Shown piece by piece: positions 17,165 through 25,820 of a stretch of 64,000 bases of DNA (the stretch's first letter is position 1; the number at the start of each line of letters is the position of its first letter). A program made the translations under genes and the position numbers. Source of the stretch: Roseomonas sp. E05 (GTDB lineage Bacteria; Pseudomonadota; Alphaproteobacteria; Acetobacterales; Acetobacteraceae); NCBI RefSeq assembly GCF_030063475.1, contig NZ_JASIRT010000002.1, positions 124,001 to 188,000 of the forward strand, in the 5' to 3' direction. The notes beneath the pieces are model-generated. The model was not told where the DNA came from and did no database searches. It saw only the letters and a program-made list of their open reading frames with translations.

Positions 17165-17689
17165 TCAACCGGCCGGGATGACGTGGCCTTCGCGGAACCA
17201 GGCGCCGAGCGCCAGCCAGGGCCGCGCATCCCAGAAGCGGCTGGCCTGGCCGGAGGTGGAGGGCAGCACCCAGACCGGCGGGAAGCCCGCCGGTCCCTCG
17301 TTCCGCCCGTATTGCAGAGCGCCGGTGCGGCGGCCGAGGAAGGCGGCGGCCGGCGCCTTGGCGGTGAAGGCCAGCGCCGCCGGCCGCACCGCCCGGATGC
17401 GCGCGGCGAAGCCTGCCGGATCATAGGCGCCGGGCGGCAGTTCGTCGTCATTGCCGGCGGCGTGCTTGGCCATGTCGGTCAGCCCGATGCCGAGGCCGAG
17501 CAATGACGGATACTCCGCCGGCGCCAGCCTGCGGGGCGTGAAGCCGGCCTGGTGCAGGATGGACCAGAAGCGGTTGCCGGGATGCGCGTAATAGGCCCCC
17601 CGCGCGGCGGAAACCGCCCCGGGCGCCGAGCCGCAGAAGACCAGCCGCAACCCGGGGGCCAGCAGGTCCGGCAGCACCGGCTCAGGCAT
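17165..17689 (-). CDS. Mug/TDG-like mismatch-specific DNA glycosylase
   Basis: A 174-residue uracil-DNA-glycosylase superfamily protein. Motif A is FCGSAPGAVSA in place of the GINPG of E. coli Mug, followed by GAYYAHPGNRFW; the C-terminal motif is VLPSTSGQA. It is expected to excise uracil, hypoxanthine or mispaired bases. The altered motif A leaves open a hypoxanthine-specific type. Its start overlaps the 3' end of recO by 8 bp, so it is the last gene of the lepB-rnc-era-recO transcription unit. Confidence 0.8.
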   Translation of the reverse strand: MPEPVLPDLLAPGLRLVFCGSAPGAVSAARGAYYAHPGNRFWSILHQAGFTPRRLAPAEYPSLLGLGIGLTDMAKHAAGNDDELPPGAYDPAGFAARIRAVRPAALAFTAKAPAAAFLGRRTGALQYGRNEGPAGFPPVWVLPSTSGQASRFWDARPWLALGAWFREGHVIPAG

Positions 17690-18443
17690 TGGCGGCGGCC
17701 TCCTCGGCGGGCGGGGGAAGCAGGGCGGCGATGCGCGCCTCCAGCCGCTCGCGCGCCGGCGGCAGCGGATGGTGCCGGGCGCCGAAGGCGTCGCGGGCCA
17801 GGAAATGGCCGGTCAGCCGCAGCCCGGCGAGCCATTGCGCCGGGTCCGTCTCCGCCTGCCCGCCGAGCAGGAAGGAGGGCAGGGGCAGCAGCCGGTCACG
17901 GTAGGGCTCGGCCGCTTCGGCGCTCACCACCCGCCCGCTGCGGGGGGAGACATGGGTCAGGTGCTCGCGGCTGCCGGTGACGGCACAGGCGGAGAGATCC
18001 AGCCCATAGCCCAGCACCTCCAGCAGCAGCGCCTCCCACCGCACATAGTCCGCCAGCAACGCCGTGGCGCCGCGGCTGAGATGCGCCATCAGCGTCAGCA
18101 GGCCGGCGAAGACGCGCGGCTGCGCCTCCCGCTCGGGCAGGGCGCCGGCGGCCAGGGCGCAGGCGGAGTTCAGCAGGGCGAGGCTGAGCGGGTCATCCAT
18201 GGCCAGCGCGGCGGAGGGATGCACCATCTCGCCGGTGAAGGCGCCGAGCTGCTCGGGCAGGCGGCCGATCCAGCGGACCTCCACCAGGTTGCCCGGCTGC
18301 CACAGCCCGACCTGGGCGCGCGAGCCGCCACCCTTGGCCAGCCCGGCATGCCGCCCATGCTCCTCGGTGAGCACCGAAATCACGGCACCACCCTCGCCAT
18401 GCGGCCGGGTTTCAAGCACGATGGCGGGGGCCTGCCATTCCAT
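17682..18443 (-). CDS. recO: DNA repair protein RecO
   Basis: A 253-residue RecO with an N-terminal OB-fold (MEWQAPAIVLETRPHGEGG to about 80) and a C-terminal helical domain containing LLEVLGYGLDLSACAVTG and FLLGG. It loads RecA on SSB-coated ssDNA with RecR in the RecF pathway. The expected zinc cysteine set is only partly present, as in many alphaproteobacteria. The start at 18443 is chosen because it gives the canonical OB-fold beginning. It follows era after 137 bp without a gene and overlaps the downstream glycosylase. Confidence 0.9.
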   Translation of the reverse strand: MEWQAPAIVLETRPHGEGGAVISVLTEEHGRHAGLAKGGGSRAQVGLWQPGNLVEVRWIGRLPEQLGAFTGEMVHPSAALAMDDPLSLALLNSACALAAGALPEREAQPRVFAGLLTLMAHLSRGATALLADYVRWEALLLEVLGYGLDLSACAVTGSREHLTHVSPRSGRVVSAEAAEPYRDRLLPLPSFLLGGQAETDPAQWLAGLRLTGHFLARDAFGARHHPLPPARERLEARIAALLPPPAEEAAANA

Positions 18444-18580
18444 GGGGTGCCTCAGCGCACCACCGGAACGGAGGCGCCAGGTGCCGCAGGAATCTCGCAA
18501 GCCGTCATCGGCGCAGGCCCTTCAGGTGCTCGTCAGGCCCCAATGTAGGCCGCCGCGGCGCAGAAGCCACGGAGCGGCGC

Positions 18581-19519
18581 TCAGCGGGTGTCGTCCAGCC
18601 CGATGGCGCGAAGCCGGGCGCGCTCCTCGTCCCAGCCCTGGCGCTCCTTGACGTTGAGGAAGAGATGGACGCGGCGCTCCAGCAGCTTCTCCAGCTCTGA
18701 GCGCGCGCGGCGGCCGATCTCCTTCACCCGTGTGCCGCCATCGCCGATGATGATCGCCTTCTGCGTGGCCCGGCCGACATAGATGGTGCAGTCGATCCGC
18801 ACCGAGCCGTCCTGCCGCTCCTGCCAGGCCTCGGTCTCGACCGTGGTGTGGTGCGGCACCTCCTCATGCGTCTGGCGCAGGATCTGCTCGCGCACGATCT
18901 CGGCGGCCAGCATGCGGTCCGGCAGGTCGGAGAGCTCGTCCTCCGGGAAGAGCCAGGGGCCATAGGGCACGCGGGCCGCGAGCTTCTCCAGCAGGCGGTC
19001 CAGCCCGTCGCCCGTTTCGGCGCTGACCATCAGCGTCTCCTCGAAGGAGAGCTGCTCGTTCAGGCTGGCGGTCAGCGGCAGCAGGCGCTTGGTGTCGATC
19101 AGGTCGGACTTGTTCAGCACCAGCCAGATCGGCACCTTGCTGCGCTTCAGCACGGAGATTATGGACTGCACCGCCTCCGTCATGCCGGCGCGGGCATCGA
19201 CGATCAGCAGGGCGAGGTCGGCGTCCTGCGCCCCTTCCCAGGCGGCGGCGACCATGGCGCGGTCCAGCCGGCGCCGCGGCGCGAAGATGCCGGGCGTGTC
19301 GGTCAGCACGAGTTGCGCCTCGCCCTGCATCACCACCGCGCGGATGCGGAAGCGCGTGGTCTGCGGCTTGGGCGAGACGATGCTGACCTTGGTGCCGGCG
19401 AGCCGGTTCACCAGCGTGGACTTGCCGGCATTCGGCGCCCCCACCACGGCGACGATGCCGCAGCGGGTCTGCCCGCCGGCCGCGCCCCCGGGAGGGGCGG
19501 AGGGAGTGTCTTCGGTCAT
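18581..19519 (-). CDS. era: GTPase Era
   Basis: A 312-residue Era. G1 is GAPNAGKST (27-35), G3 DTPG (about 74-77), G4 NKSD, and a C-terminal KH domain carries ERRVHLFLNVKERQGW. It binds 16S rRNA and GTP in 30S maturation. The start at 19519 forms an ATGA overlap with the rnc stop, showing translational coupling. A Pro/Gly-rich N-terminal extension of about 18 residues precedes the G domain. Confidence 0.96.
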   Translation of the reverse strand: MTEDTPSAPPGGAAGGQTRCGIVAVVGAPNAGKSTLVNRLAGTKVSIVSPKPQTTRFRIRAVVMQGEAQLVLTDTPGIFAPRRRLDRAMVAAAWEGAQDADLALLIVDARAGMTEAVQSIISVLKRSKVPIWLVLNKSDLIDTKRLLPLTASLNEQLSFEETLMVSAETGDGLDRLLEKLAARVPYGPWLFPEDELSDLPDRMLAAEIVREQILRQTHEEVPHHTTVETEAWQERQDGSVRIDCTIYVGRATQKAIIIGDGGTRVKEIGRRARSELEKLLERRVHLFLNVKERQGWDEERARLRAIGLDDTR

Positions 19520-20232
19520 GTGCTCTCGCGCCCCGCCTGTTTCGCCAGCGCCAGCCAGGCCTCGGCGGCCGCCTGCTCGGCCGCGCGCTTCGACTCGCCG
19601 CGCCCTTCCGCCTCCCGTCCCGCGGCATGGACCGCGACGACGAAGACCGGCTTGTGCGACGGCCCGGTGGTGGAGACCAGCCGGTATTCCGGTAGCCCTT
19701 CGGCGCGTCCGAGCGTGTGTTCCTGCAGGCGGCTTTTCGCCGACATCGGCGGCGTCAGGTCGGCCTCCAGGAAGCCCCCCCATTCACGCCGGATGAAGCC
19801 ACGCGCCGCCTCCAGCCCGCCATCGAGATAAAGCGCGCCGATCAGCGCCTCGGTTGCATCGGCGATGACGGTGACGCGCCCGCGCAACCCGGTTCGGCCC
19901 TCGGCCGGCGGCACGCGGAGCGCGGCGGGCAGGCCGATGGCCTCGCCCACCTTCGCCAGCGTCTCGGCCGCCACCAGCACGGAGAGGCGCTTGCCCAGCG
20001 CGCCCTCGCGCTCGTCCGGGAAGCGCTCGGCCAGCCATTCGGCCATCACCAGCGCCAGCACGCGATCGCCCAGGAACTCCAGCCGCTCGTTGGAATCGAG
20101 CATGCCCCGCCGCGGGTCGGCGGCGGAGCGGTGGGTGAGCGCCTGCGACAGCAGTGCCGGATCGGCGAAGCTGTGCCGGAGGCGCGACAGGAAGCCGGCC
20201 CCGGCCGGCGTGGCGGGACCCTTCCCACTCAT
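19516..20232 (-). CDS. rnc: Ribonuclease III
   Basis: A 238-residue RNase III. The signature NERLEFLGDRVL carries the catalytic acidic residues; a second acidic patch lies in DATEALIGALYLDGG, and a C-terminal dsRNA-binding domain begins near SAKSRLQEHTLG. It processes rRNA precursors and structured mRNAs. It lies between lepB (13-bp gap) and era (4-bp overlap), the classic lepB-rnc-era order. Confidence 0.96.
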   Translation of the reverse strand: MSGKGPATPAGAGFLSRLRHSFADPALLSQALTHRSAADPRRGMLDSNERLEFLGDRVLALVMAEWLAERFPDEREGALGKRLSVLVAAETLAKVGEAIGLPAALRVPPAEGRTGLRGRVTVIADATEALIGALYLDGGLEAARGFIRREWGGFLEADLTPPMSAKSRLQEHTLGRAEGLPEYRLVSTTGPSHKPVFVVAVHAAGREAEGRGESKRAAEQAAAEAWLALAKQAGREST

Positions 20233-20245
20233 GCACCGTGCTCCG

Positions 20246-20998
20246 TCACCGGACGAACTGGAACAGCCGGCTCCAGCGGATGGCGAAGGGCCAGTCCCAC
20301 ACCTCCCACCAGGCGGCGCTGCCGTCCACGCTGAAGAAGATCATCTCGGCGCGGCCGACCAGGTTCTCGACCGGCACGAAGCCGACGCCACGGTCCATGT
20401 CGCGGCTGTCGAGGCTGTTGTCCCGGTTGTCGCCCATGGCGAAGACATTCCCGGGCGGCACGACGAATTCCGGCGTGTTGTCGTAGGGCCCCTCGTCCGA
20501 GGCCTCCAGGATGCGGTGCTGCACCGGATGGCTGCCGGGCGAGGCAGGCAGCGTCTCGCGGAACAGCCGCACCGTCATGCGCGGGCCGTCGCCCTCGACG
20601 GTGTAGAGGCCGAGGGATTCGCGCGGCACTTCCTGGTTGTTCACGTAGAGCCGGCCGCTGCGCATCTGGATGCGGTCGCCGGGCAGGCCGATGATGCGCT
20701 TGATGTAGTCGGTCGTGTTGTCGCGGGGGAACTTGAACACCGCGACGTCGCCGCGCTCCGGCAGGCTGCCGAGGATGCGCCCCTCGAACAGGTCCGGGCT
20801 GAACGGGATCGAATGCTTCGAGTAGCCGTAGGCGTATTTCGAGACGAACAGATAGTCGCCCACCTGCAGGGTGGGGATCATGCTGCCCGAGGGAATGTTG
20901 AAGGGCTCGAAGGCCACCGTGCGGATGCCGACGGCGATGAGCCCGGCATAAACCACGGTCTTGATGCTTTCGAGCCAGCCGCCCGTCTTCTTGCTCAT
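20246..20998 (-). CDS. lepB: Signal peptidase I
   Basis: A 250-residue type I signal peptidase. One membrane anchor (about 11-30) is followed by box B IPSGSMIPTL with nucleophile Ser39, box D containing IKRIIGLPGDRI with the general-base Lys100, and GDNRDNSLDSR (box E). It cleaves Sec and Tat signal peptides at the outer face of the inner membrane. It is the first gene of the lepB-rnc-era unit. acpS, which often sits just upstream in alphaproteobacteria, is 9.4 kb away here. Confidence 0.96.
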   Translation of the reverse strand: MSKKTGGWLESIKTVVYAGLIAVGIRTVAFEPFNIPSGSMIPTLQVGDYLFVSKYAYGYSKHSIPFSPDLFEGRILGSLPERGDVAVFKFPRDNTTDYIKRIIGLPGDRIQMRSGRLYVNNQEVPRESLGLYTVEGDGPRMTVRLFRETLPASPGSHPVQHRILEASDEGPYDNTPEFVVPPGNVFAMGDNRDNSLDSRDMDRGVGFVPVENLVGRAEMIFFSVDGSAAWWEVWDWPFAIRWSRLFQFVR

Positions 20999-21085
20999 CG
21001 GTGGGATCGCGCGAGGCCCTGGTTCGGATCGTCGCGCCAGCCGCCGCGACCGTGGAAGGGGGTAGAGCGCGGGGTGTCTCGCCTG

Positions 21086-22123
21086 TCAAGGAACGGCCGC
21101 CTCCGCGCTCCCCGGAAGGTCGAAGGCGCGGGCCAGCAGCCGCACGGATTCACGGCGCGCGGCAGGGTCATGCACCGGGGTCAGCACCGCCATCTCCTGC
21201 GCACCCAGCTCGGCGGCCAGCGACTCCAGCCGTGCCCGCACCTGCTCCGGCGTGCCGATGATGGCGCGCGCGCGCATCCGCTCGATCTTCGCCGCCTCGG
21301 CTGAAGTGGCGGGATAGGCCTCCGCCTCCGCGACACTCGGCAGCGGCGGGTAGATGCCGCGGTCGCGCGAGAGGCGCCAGACCGCGCGCGAGAGGAACAG
21401 CCGGTTCGCCTCCGCCTCCGTCTCGGCGCAGAGGGCGAAGACGCCGAGCGCGGCATGCGGCGCGGCCAGCCGGCCCGCCTCGGTGCGGAAGGTCTGGTGG
21501 TAGAGCGAGAGCGCCTCCGCCGCGCCGGCGCCGTCGGTGATGAAATGCGCGAAGCAGTAGGGCAGGCCGAGATAGGCAGCGAGCTGGGCGCCATACTCGG
21601 AACTGCCAAGCATCCAGACCTCCGGCCGGGTCGGCCCCTCGGGCTGGGCGCGGATGGCACGGAAGGGGTGGTTCTCCGGCAGGCCCTCGCCGAGCCAGCC
21701 CAGCAATTCCTGCACCTGGGCGGGGAAGCGGTCGGCGCCCTGCTGCGCCGCCATCGGGTTCAGCGCATAGGCGGTGCGGCCATCGCTGCCCGGAGCGCGG
21801 CCGACGCCGAGATCGACGCGGCCCGGTGCCAGGGCCTCCAGCACGCGGAACTGCTCGGCCACCTTCAGCGCGGAATAATGCGGCAGCATCACCCCCGCCG
21901 AGCCGAGGCGGATGCGTCGCGTGGTGGCGGCGATGGCGGCCAGCAGGATCTCGGGCGCGGCGCCGGCATGGCTCTGGCTGTTGTGGTGCTCGGCCAGCCA
22001 GTAGCGGGCATAGCCGAGGCGATCGGCAAGCTGCGCCACCGCGAGGGTTTCGCGGATCGCCGCGTCGGCGCCGCGGCCGGAGGCGATGGTGGACTGGTCG
22101 AGGATCGAGAGGGTGAGCGCCAT
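21086..22123 (-). CDS. Luciferase-like (LLM) flavin monooxygenase
   Basis: A 345-residue bacterial-luciferase-superfamily protein, with a TIM barrel and FMN/F420-type fold. It begins with LSILDQSTIASG; YWLAEHHNSQSHAGAAPEIL, LGSAGVMLPHYSALKVAEQF and GRVDLGVGRAPGSD are the hallmarks of the 'MsnO8-like' LLM class. The substrate is unknown. The chosen start (22123) matches the family N-terminus. It lies between lepB and bluB with no evident functional tie, although bluB is also flavin-dependent. Confidence 0.85.
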   Translation of the reverse strand: MALTLSILDQSTIASGRGADAAIRETLAVAQLADRLGYARYWLAEHHNSQSHAGAAPEILLAAIAATTRRIRLGSAGVMLPHYSALKVAEQFRVLEALAPGRVDLGVGRAPGSDGRTAYALNPMAAQQGADRFPAQVQELLGWLGEGLPENHPFRAIRAQPEGPTRPEVWMLGSSEYGAQLAAYLGLPYCFAHFITDGAGAAEALSLYHQTFRTEAGRLAAPHAALGVFALCAETEAEANRLFLSRAVWRLSRDRGIYPPLPSVAEAEAYPATSAEAAKIERMRARAIIGTPEQVRARLESLAAELGAQEMAVLTPVHDPAARRESVRLLARAFDLPGSAEAAVP

Positions 22124-22179
22124 GCCGGCAGGGTAGAGCCTTTCCGGCCCTGCCGTGCAGCCGGAAATCGCGCGCTCCC

Positions 22180-22818
22180 TCAGCGCCGCAGGCGCAATGT
22201 CGCGGCGGCGCGGCGGTGCTCCCACCCCTCGCGCTCCAGCTCGGGCTGTTCCTCCACCTGCTGTGGCCAGCCCAGGCAGAAATAGCCGACCAGCCGCCAG
22301 GAGGCCGGAACCTCCAGCGCCGTCAGCACCGCCTGCGGCTCCAGGATCGAGACCCAGCCGAGGCCCAGCCCCTCGGCACGGGCGGCCAGCCAGAGCGTGT
22401 GCAGCGCCATGACGGCGGAATAGGCCACCGTCTCCGGCATGGTGGCGCGGCCGAGGCCATGGCCCTGCGCCGGGTCCGGCTCGACACAGAGGGCGAACTG
22501 ACAGGGCGCCTGGTCCAGCCCTTCCAGCTTCAGCCGGGCATAAAGCGCGGCGCGCGCGCTCTCCTGGCCCGTCAGGGCCGCCGCATTGCAGGCGAGGAAG
22601 CTGGCGCGCACGGCGGCGCGGCGCGCCGGGTCCTCCACCGTGACGAAGCGCCAGGGCTGGCTGAGGCCGACCGAAGGGGCGAGCGCGGTCAGCTCCAGCA
22701 GCCGGTCCAGCAGCTCATCCGGCACCGGATCGGCGCGGAAGTGCCGCACATCGCGCCGCCAGGCGAAGAGGGCCCGCAGCTGCCGGCGGAAGGCATCGTC
22801 GAATTCCGGCGGGGGCAT
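22180..22818 (-). CDS. bluB: 5,6-Dimethylbenzimidazole synthase BluB
   Basis: A 212-residue nitroreductase-fold protein that fragments FMNH2 with O2 to make the lower ligand of vitamin B12. Landmarks are RRDVRHFRADPVPDELLDRLL, APSVGLSQPWRF and a long insertion around LKLEGLDQAPCQFALCVEPD, which distinguishes BluB from ordinary nitroreductases. GLGWVSILEP follows. No other cobalamin genes are in the window. It is 3 bp from the epmB stop and probably cotranscribed with it. Confidence 0.9.
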   Translation of the reverse strand: MPPPEFDDAFRRQLRALFAWRRDVRHFRADPVPDELLDRLLELTALAPSVGLSQPWRFVTVEDPARRAAVRASFLACNAAALTGQESARAALYARLKLEGLDQAPCQFALCVEPDPAQGHGLGRATMPETVAYSAVMALHTLWLAARAEGLGLGWVSILEPQAVLTALEVPASWRLVGYFCLGWPQQVEEQPELEREGWEHRRAAATLRLRR

Positions 22819-22821
22819 CGC

Positions 22822-23889
22822 CTAACCCCCGGCAGGCGGGTGGCGGTGCGGCCGGTGGTCGAGCGGCCCTTCCACCAGCCAGTCCGCGCCCTCGGCGGTG
22901 GCGAAATCCGGCCCCAGCGGCGCCTTGCCGGACCCGCCGGGCAGGTCGAGCACATAGGTCGGCCAAGCCAGGCCGGTCAGCCGCCCGCGCAGCGCCCGCA
23001 GGATGCGTCGGCCCTCCGCGATCGGCACCTCGAAGCGGGCGGTGCCGGGGGCGCGGTCGAGCTGGTGCAGGTAGTAGGGCTTCACCCGCGCCGCCAGCAT
23101 GGCGCGGAACAGGCCTTCCAGCGCCTCCGGGCTGTCGTTCACGCCGCGCAGCAGCACGCTCTGCCCGAGCAGCGCCACGCCCGCCCGGGCGAGTTGCCGC
23201 AGTGCCGCGCGGGCGGGGGCGGCGAATTCCCTGGAATGGTTGGCGTGTACGCAGAGGAACAGCGCCTTTTCCGTCTCCAGCGCCCCGGTCAGGGCCGGGG
23301 TGATCCGCTCCGGCGCCGCCACCGGCACGCGCGAGTGCAGGCGGATGATGTCGAGATGCGGCATGGCCGAGAGCCGCCCGACGATATGCGCCAGCCGGCG
23401 GGGCGAGAGCATCAGCGGGTCGCCGCCGGTCAGGATCGCCTCCCGCACCTGGGGCGTGCGCGCGAACCAGTCGAGCGCCGCCTCCAGCTCCGCTTCCGTG
23501 AGCAGCCCACCATCCGGCCCCACCACCTCGCGCCGGAAGCAGAAGCGGCAATAGACCGGGCAGGCCAGCAGCGGCTTCAGCAGCGCCCGGTCGGGGTAGC
23601 GGTGCACCACGCCCTTGACCGGGGTGAAGGAGGCGTCGCTGGTGGGGTCGCTGCGCTCCTGCGGCAGCGTGACCATCTCGGCGGCGTCAGGGATGTATTG
23701 CCGCGCAATGGGGTCGGCCGGATCGGCGCGGTCGATCAGCGCCTGCACCGCGGCCGGGACGGCGACGGCATAGGTGCCGGACAGGGCTTCCAGCCCGGCG
23801 CGGGCCTCGGGGGGAACCAGCCCGGCCTCGACCAGGGCCTGCGCGTCCCGCAGCGTGCGCGGCTTCAAATGGGGGGAACCGTCGGGCAT
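22822..23889 (-). CDS. epmB: EF-P beta-lysylation radical SAM aminomutase
   Basis: A 355-residue lysine 2,3-aminomutase-family radical SAM enzyme. The cluster motif CPVYCRFCFRR gives CxxxCxxC. FTPVKGVVHRYPDRAL and GGDPLML are conserved, and HSRVPVAAPERIT lies in the barrel. EpmB converts (S)-alpha-lysine to (R)-beta-lysine for attachment to EF-P. The length, shorter than catabolic KamA, and the divergent epmA 37 bp away support EpmB. The start at 23889 is chosen because it precedes the first conserved segment. Confidence 0.9.
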   Translation of the reverse strand: MPDGSPHLKPRTLRDAQALVEAGLVPPEARAGLEALSGTYAVAVPAAVQALIDRADPADPIARQYIPDAAEMVTLPQERSDPTSDASFTPVKGVVHRYPDRALLKPLLACPVYCRFCFRREVVGPDGGLLTEAELEAALDWFARTPQVREAILTGGDPLMLSPRRLAHIVGRLSAMPHLDIIRLHSRVPVAAPERITPALTGALETEKALFLCVHANHSREFAAPARAALRQLARAGVALLGQSVLLRGVNDSPEALEGLFRAMLAARVKPYYLHQLDRAPGTARFEVPIAEGRRILRALRGRLTGLAWPTYVLDLPGGSGKAPLGPDFATAEGADWLVEGPLDHRPHRHPPAGG

Positions 23890-23926
23890 GGTCGGGCGGC
23901 TTACGCCCGGAGGCCCCGCGCCCGCA

Positions 23927-24988
23927 ATGCCCGATCCCGCCGACCTGCCATCCCCGCTCCCGTCCTGGCACCCCGCGAGTCTCGCCGCCCGCCTGCCGGC
24001 GCTGCGCCGCCGCGCCCGCCTGACGGCCGAGACCCGCGCCTTCTTCACCGCGCGCGGCTACTGCGAGGTGGAGACGCCCGCTCTGGTCCCGGCACCGGGG
24101 ATGGAGGTCCACCTCGCCGCCTTCCGCAGCGAGTTCCGCCCGATGCTGGGGGAGGGCAGCTTCCCGCTCTGGCTGCGGACCTCCCCGGAGCTGGCGATCA
24201 AGCGGCTGCTGGTGGCGGGCGCCGGGCCGGTCTTCGAGATCGCCCGGGTCTGGCGCAACGGCGAGGTCAGCGCGCGCCATTCTCCCGAATTCACCATGCT
24301 GGAATGGTACCGCCCCGGCGCCGGACTGGAGGGGCTGATGGAGGAGACGGAGGCCTATCTCCGCGCCGTGCTGCCGCCACGCGTGGCCCATGCCGGTGTG
24401 GAGACCGACCTGACGCTGCCCTTCGAGCGGCTGAGCCTGGCCGAGGCCTTCCGCCGGCACTGCAATGGCCTCGACATCCTGGCGACGCTGGGGCCGGACG
24501 GGGAGGGGGATGCCGCCGCCCTGCAGGCCGCCGCCCGCGCCGCCGGGCTGAGCCCGCGCCCCGGCGAGGGCTGGGAGGACCTGTTCTTCCGCCTGCTGCT
24601 GGAGCGGATCGAGCCGCATCTCGGCCGCGGGCGCGCCACCTTCCTGACCCACTGGCCGGCGCCGCAGGCCGCGCTGGCCCGGCGCGACCCGGCCGATCCG
24701 CGCGCCGCGCTGCGCTTCGAGCTGTTCGTCGCCGGGCTGGAGCTGGCCAATGCCTTCGACGAGCTGACCGATGCTGCCGAGCAGGCGGAGCGCTTCGCCC
24801 GCGACGTGGCGGAACGCCAGCGCCTCTATGGCGAGGGCTGGCCGGTGGACCAGGACTTCCTCGATGCCCTGGCACAGGGAATGCCACCGACGGCGGGCAT
24901 CGCGCTCGGCTTCGACCGGCTGGCCATGCTGGCGGCCGGGGCGGAAAGCATCACGGCGACGCTCTGGCTGGGGCGCTGGCCCTACTGA
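23927..24988 (+). CDS. epmA: EF-P--(R)-beta-lysine ligase
   Basis: A 353-residue class II aminoacyl-tRNA-synthetase-like catalytic domain without an anticodon-binding domain. Motif 2 is ARVWRNGE with HSPEFTMLEWY; motif 3 is GIALGFDRLAM near the C-terminus. TSPELAIKRLLVAG is typical of PoxA/GenX. It ligates beta-lysine to EF-P, relieving ribosome stalling at polyproline. It is divergent from epmB with a gap of only 37 bp. efp itself is not in the window. Confidence 0.92.
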   Translation: MPDPADLPSPLPSWHPASLAARLPALRRRARLTAETRAFFTARGYCEVETPALVPAPGMEVHLAAFRSEFRPMLGEGSFPLWLRTSPELAIKRLLVAGAGPVFEIARVWRNGEVSARHSPEFTMLEWYRPGAGLEGLMEETEAYLRAVLPPRVAHAGVETDLTLPFERLSLAEAFRRHCNGLDILATLGPDGEGDAAALQAAARAAGLSPRPGEGWEDLFFRLLLERIEPHLGRGRATFLTHWPAPQAALARRDPADPRAALRFELFVAGLELANAFDELTDAAEQAERFARDVAERQRLYGEGWPVDQDFLDALAQGMPPTAGIALGFDRLAMLAAGAESITATLWLGRWPY

Positions 24989-24992
24989 GGGC

Positions 24993-25754
24993 TCAGCCGC
25001 TGGTGAGCATCTCCGGCTCGGCCGGCGCCAGCGCCTCCAGCGGGCGCCAGGTGCCGCCGGTGAGGACTTCGCTGGGCCGGAAGCGCGCCTTGTAGGCCAT
25101 CTTGCGGCTCTGCGGCACCCAATAGCCGAGATAGACGTAGGGCAGACCCATCTCGACCGCACGCCGCACCAGCCAGAGCACGGCGAAGGTGCCGAGCGAG
25201 CGCTTCTCCAGCGCCGGCTCGTAGAAGGAATAGACGGCGGAGAGCCCGTCGCTGAGCCAGTCCGTCAGGCAGGCGCCGAGCAGCTGGCCGGTCGCGCTGT
25301 CGCGGAACTCGACCAGCCCGGTGGTGATCGGCGTGTCCTCCACCATGGCGCGGTAGTCGTAGAAGCCCATCGCGGCCATGTCGCCGTCCTGGTGACGGGC
25401 GCGCTGGTAGCGCTGGAACAGGGCGAACTGCTCGGCGGTGGCGCGGGCGGCGGCGGCCTCGCCGGCGACGCCCTCATTGGCGCGGAGGATGCGGCGCTGG
25501 GTGCGGTCCGGCGCGAAGCGGGCGGCGTCGATGCGGATCGGGATGCAGGCCTGGCAGCCCGGGCAGACCGGCGAATAGGCGATGTTGTGGCTGCGGCGGA
25601 AGCCGGCGCGGGAGAGGCGGTCATGCAGCGCCTCGGCGTCCGGGCCGGTGAGTTCGGTCACGATCTTCCGCTCCATCCGGCCGGCCAGATAGGGGCAGGG
25701 CAGCGGGGCGGTCGTGTAGAAGAAGTGCGGGCGGCGGGCCGAGCGGTGGAGCAT
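24993..25754 (-). CDS. bpt: Aspartate/glutamate leucyltransferase (Bpt, N-end rule)
   Basis: A 253-residue ATE1-like aminoacyl-tRNA-protein transferase. The N-terminal region has FFYTTAPLPCPYL and the Cys-rich CPGCQACIPIRID; the C-terminal GNAT-like domain has YSFYEP, GTFAVLWLV and YVYLGYWVPQSRKMAYKARF. It adds Leu to N-terminal Asp/Glu, marking proteins for ClpS/ClpAP. It is convergent with epmA (4-bp gap). The start at 25754 matches the family beginning. Confidence 0.9.
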   Translation of the reverse strand: MLHRSARRPHFFYTTAPLPCPYLAGRMERKIVTELTGPDAEALHDRLSRAGFRRSHNIAYSPVCPGCQACIPIRIDAARFAPDRTQRRILRANEGVAGEAAAARATAEQFALFQRYQRARHQDGDMAAMGFYDYRAMVEDTPITTGLVEFRDSATGQLLGACLTDWLSDGLSAVYSFYEPALEKRSLGTFAVLWLVRRAVEMGLPYVYLGYWVPQSRKMAYKARFRPSEVLTGGTWRPLEALAPAEPEMLTSG

Positions 25755-25820
25755 GTTTTTCCTACTTTCCCCGCCCGCGCGGCCGGATGCAACCATCCAT
25801 GCGCCACATCCTGCGGATCA

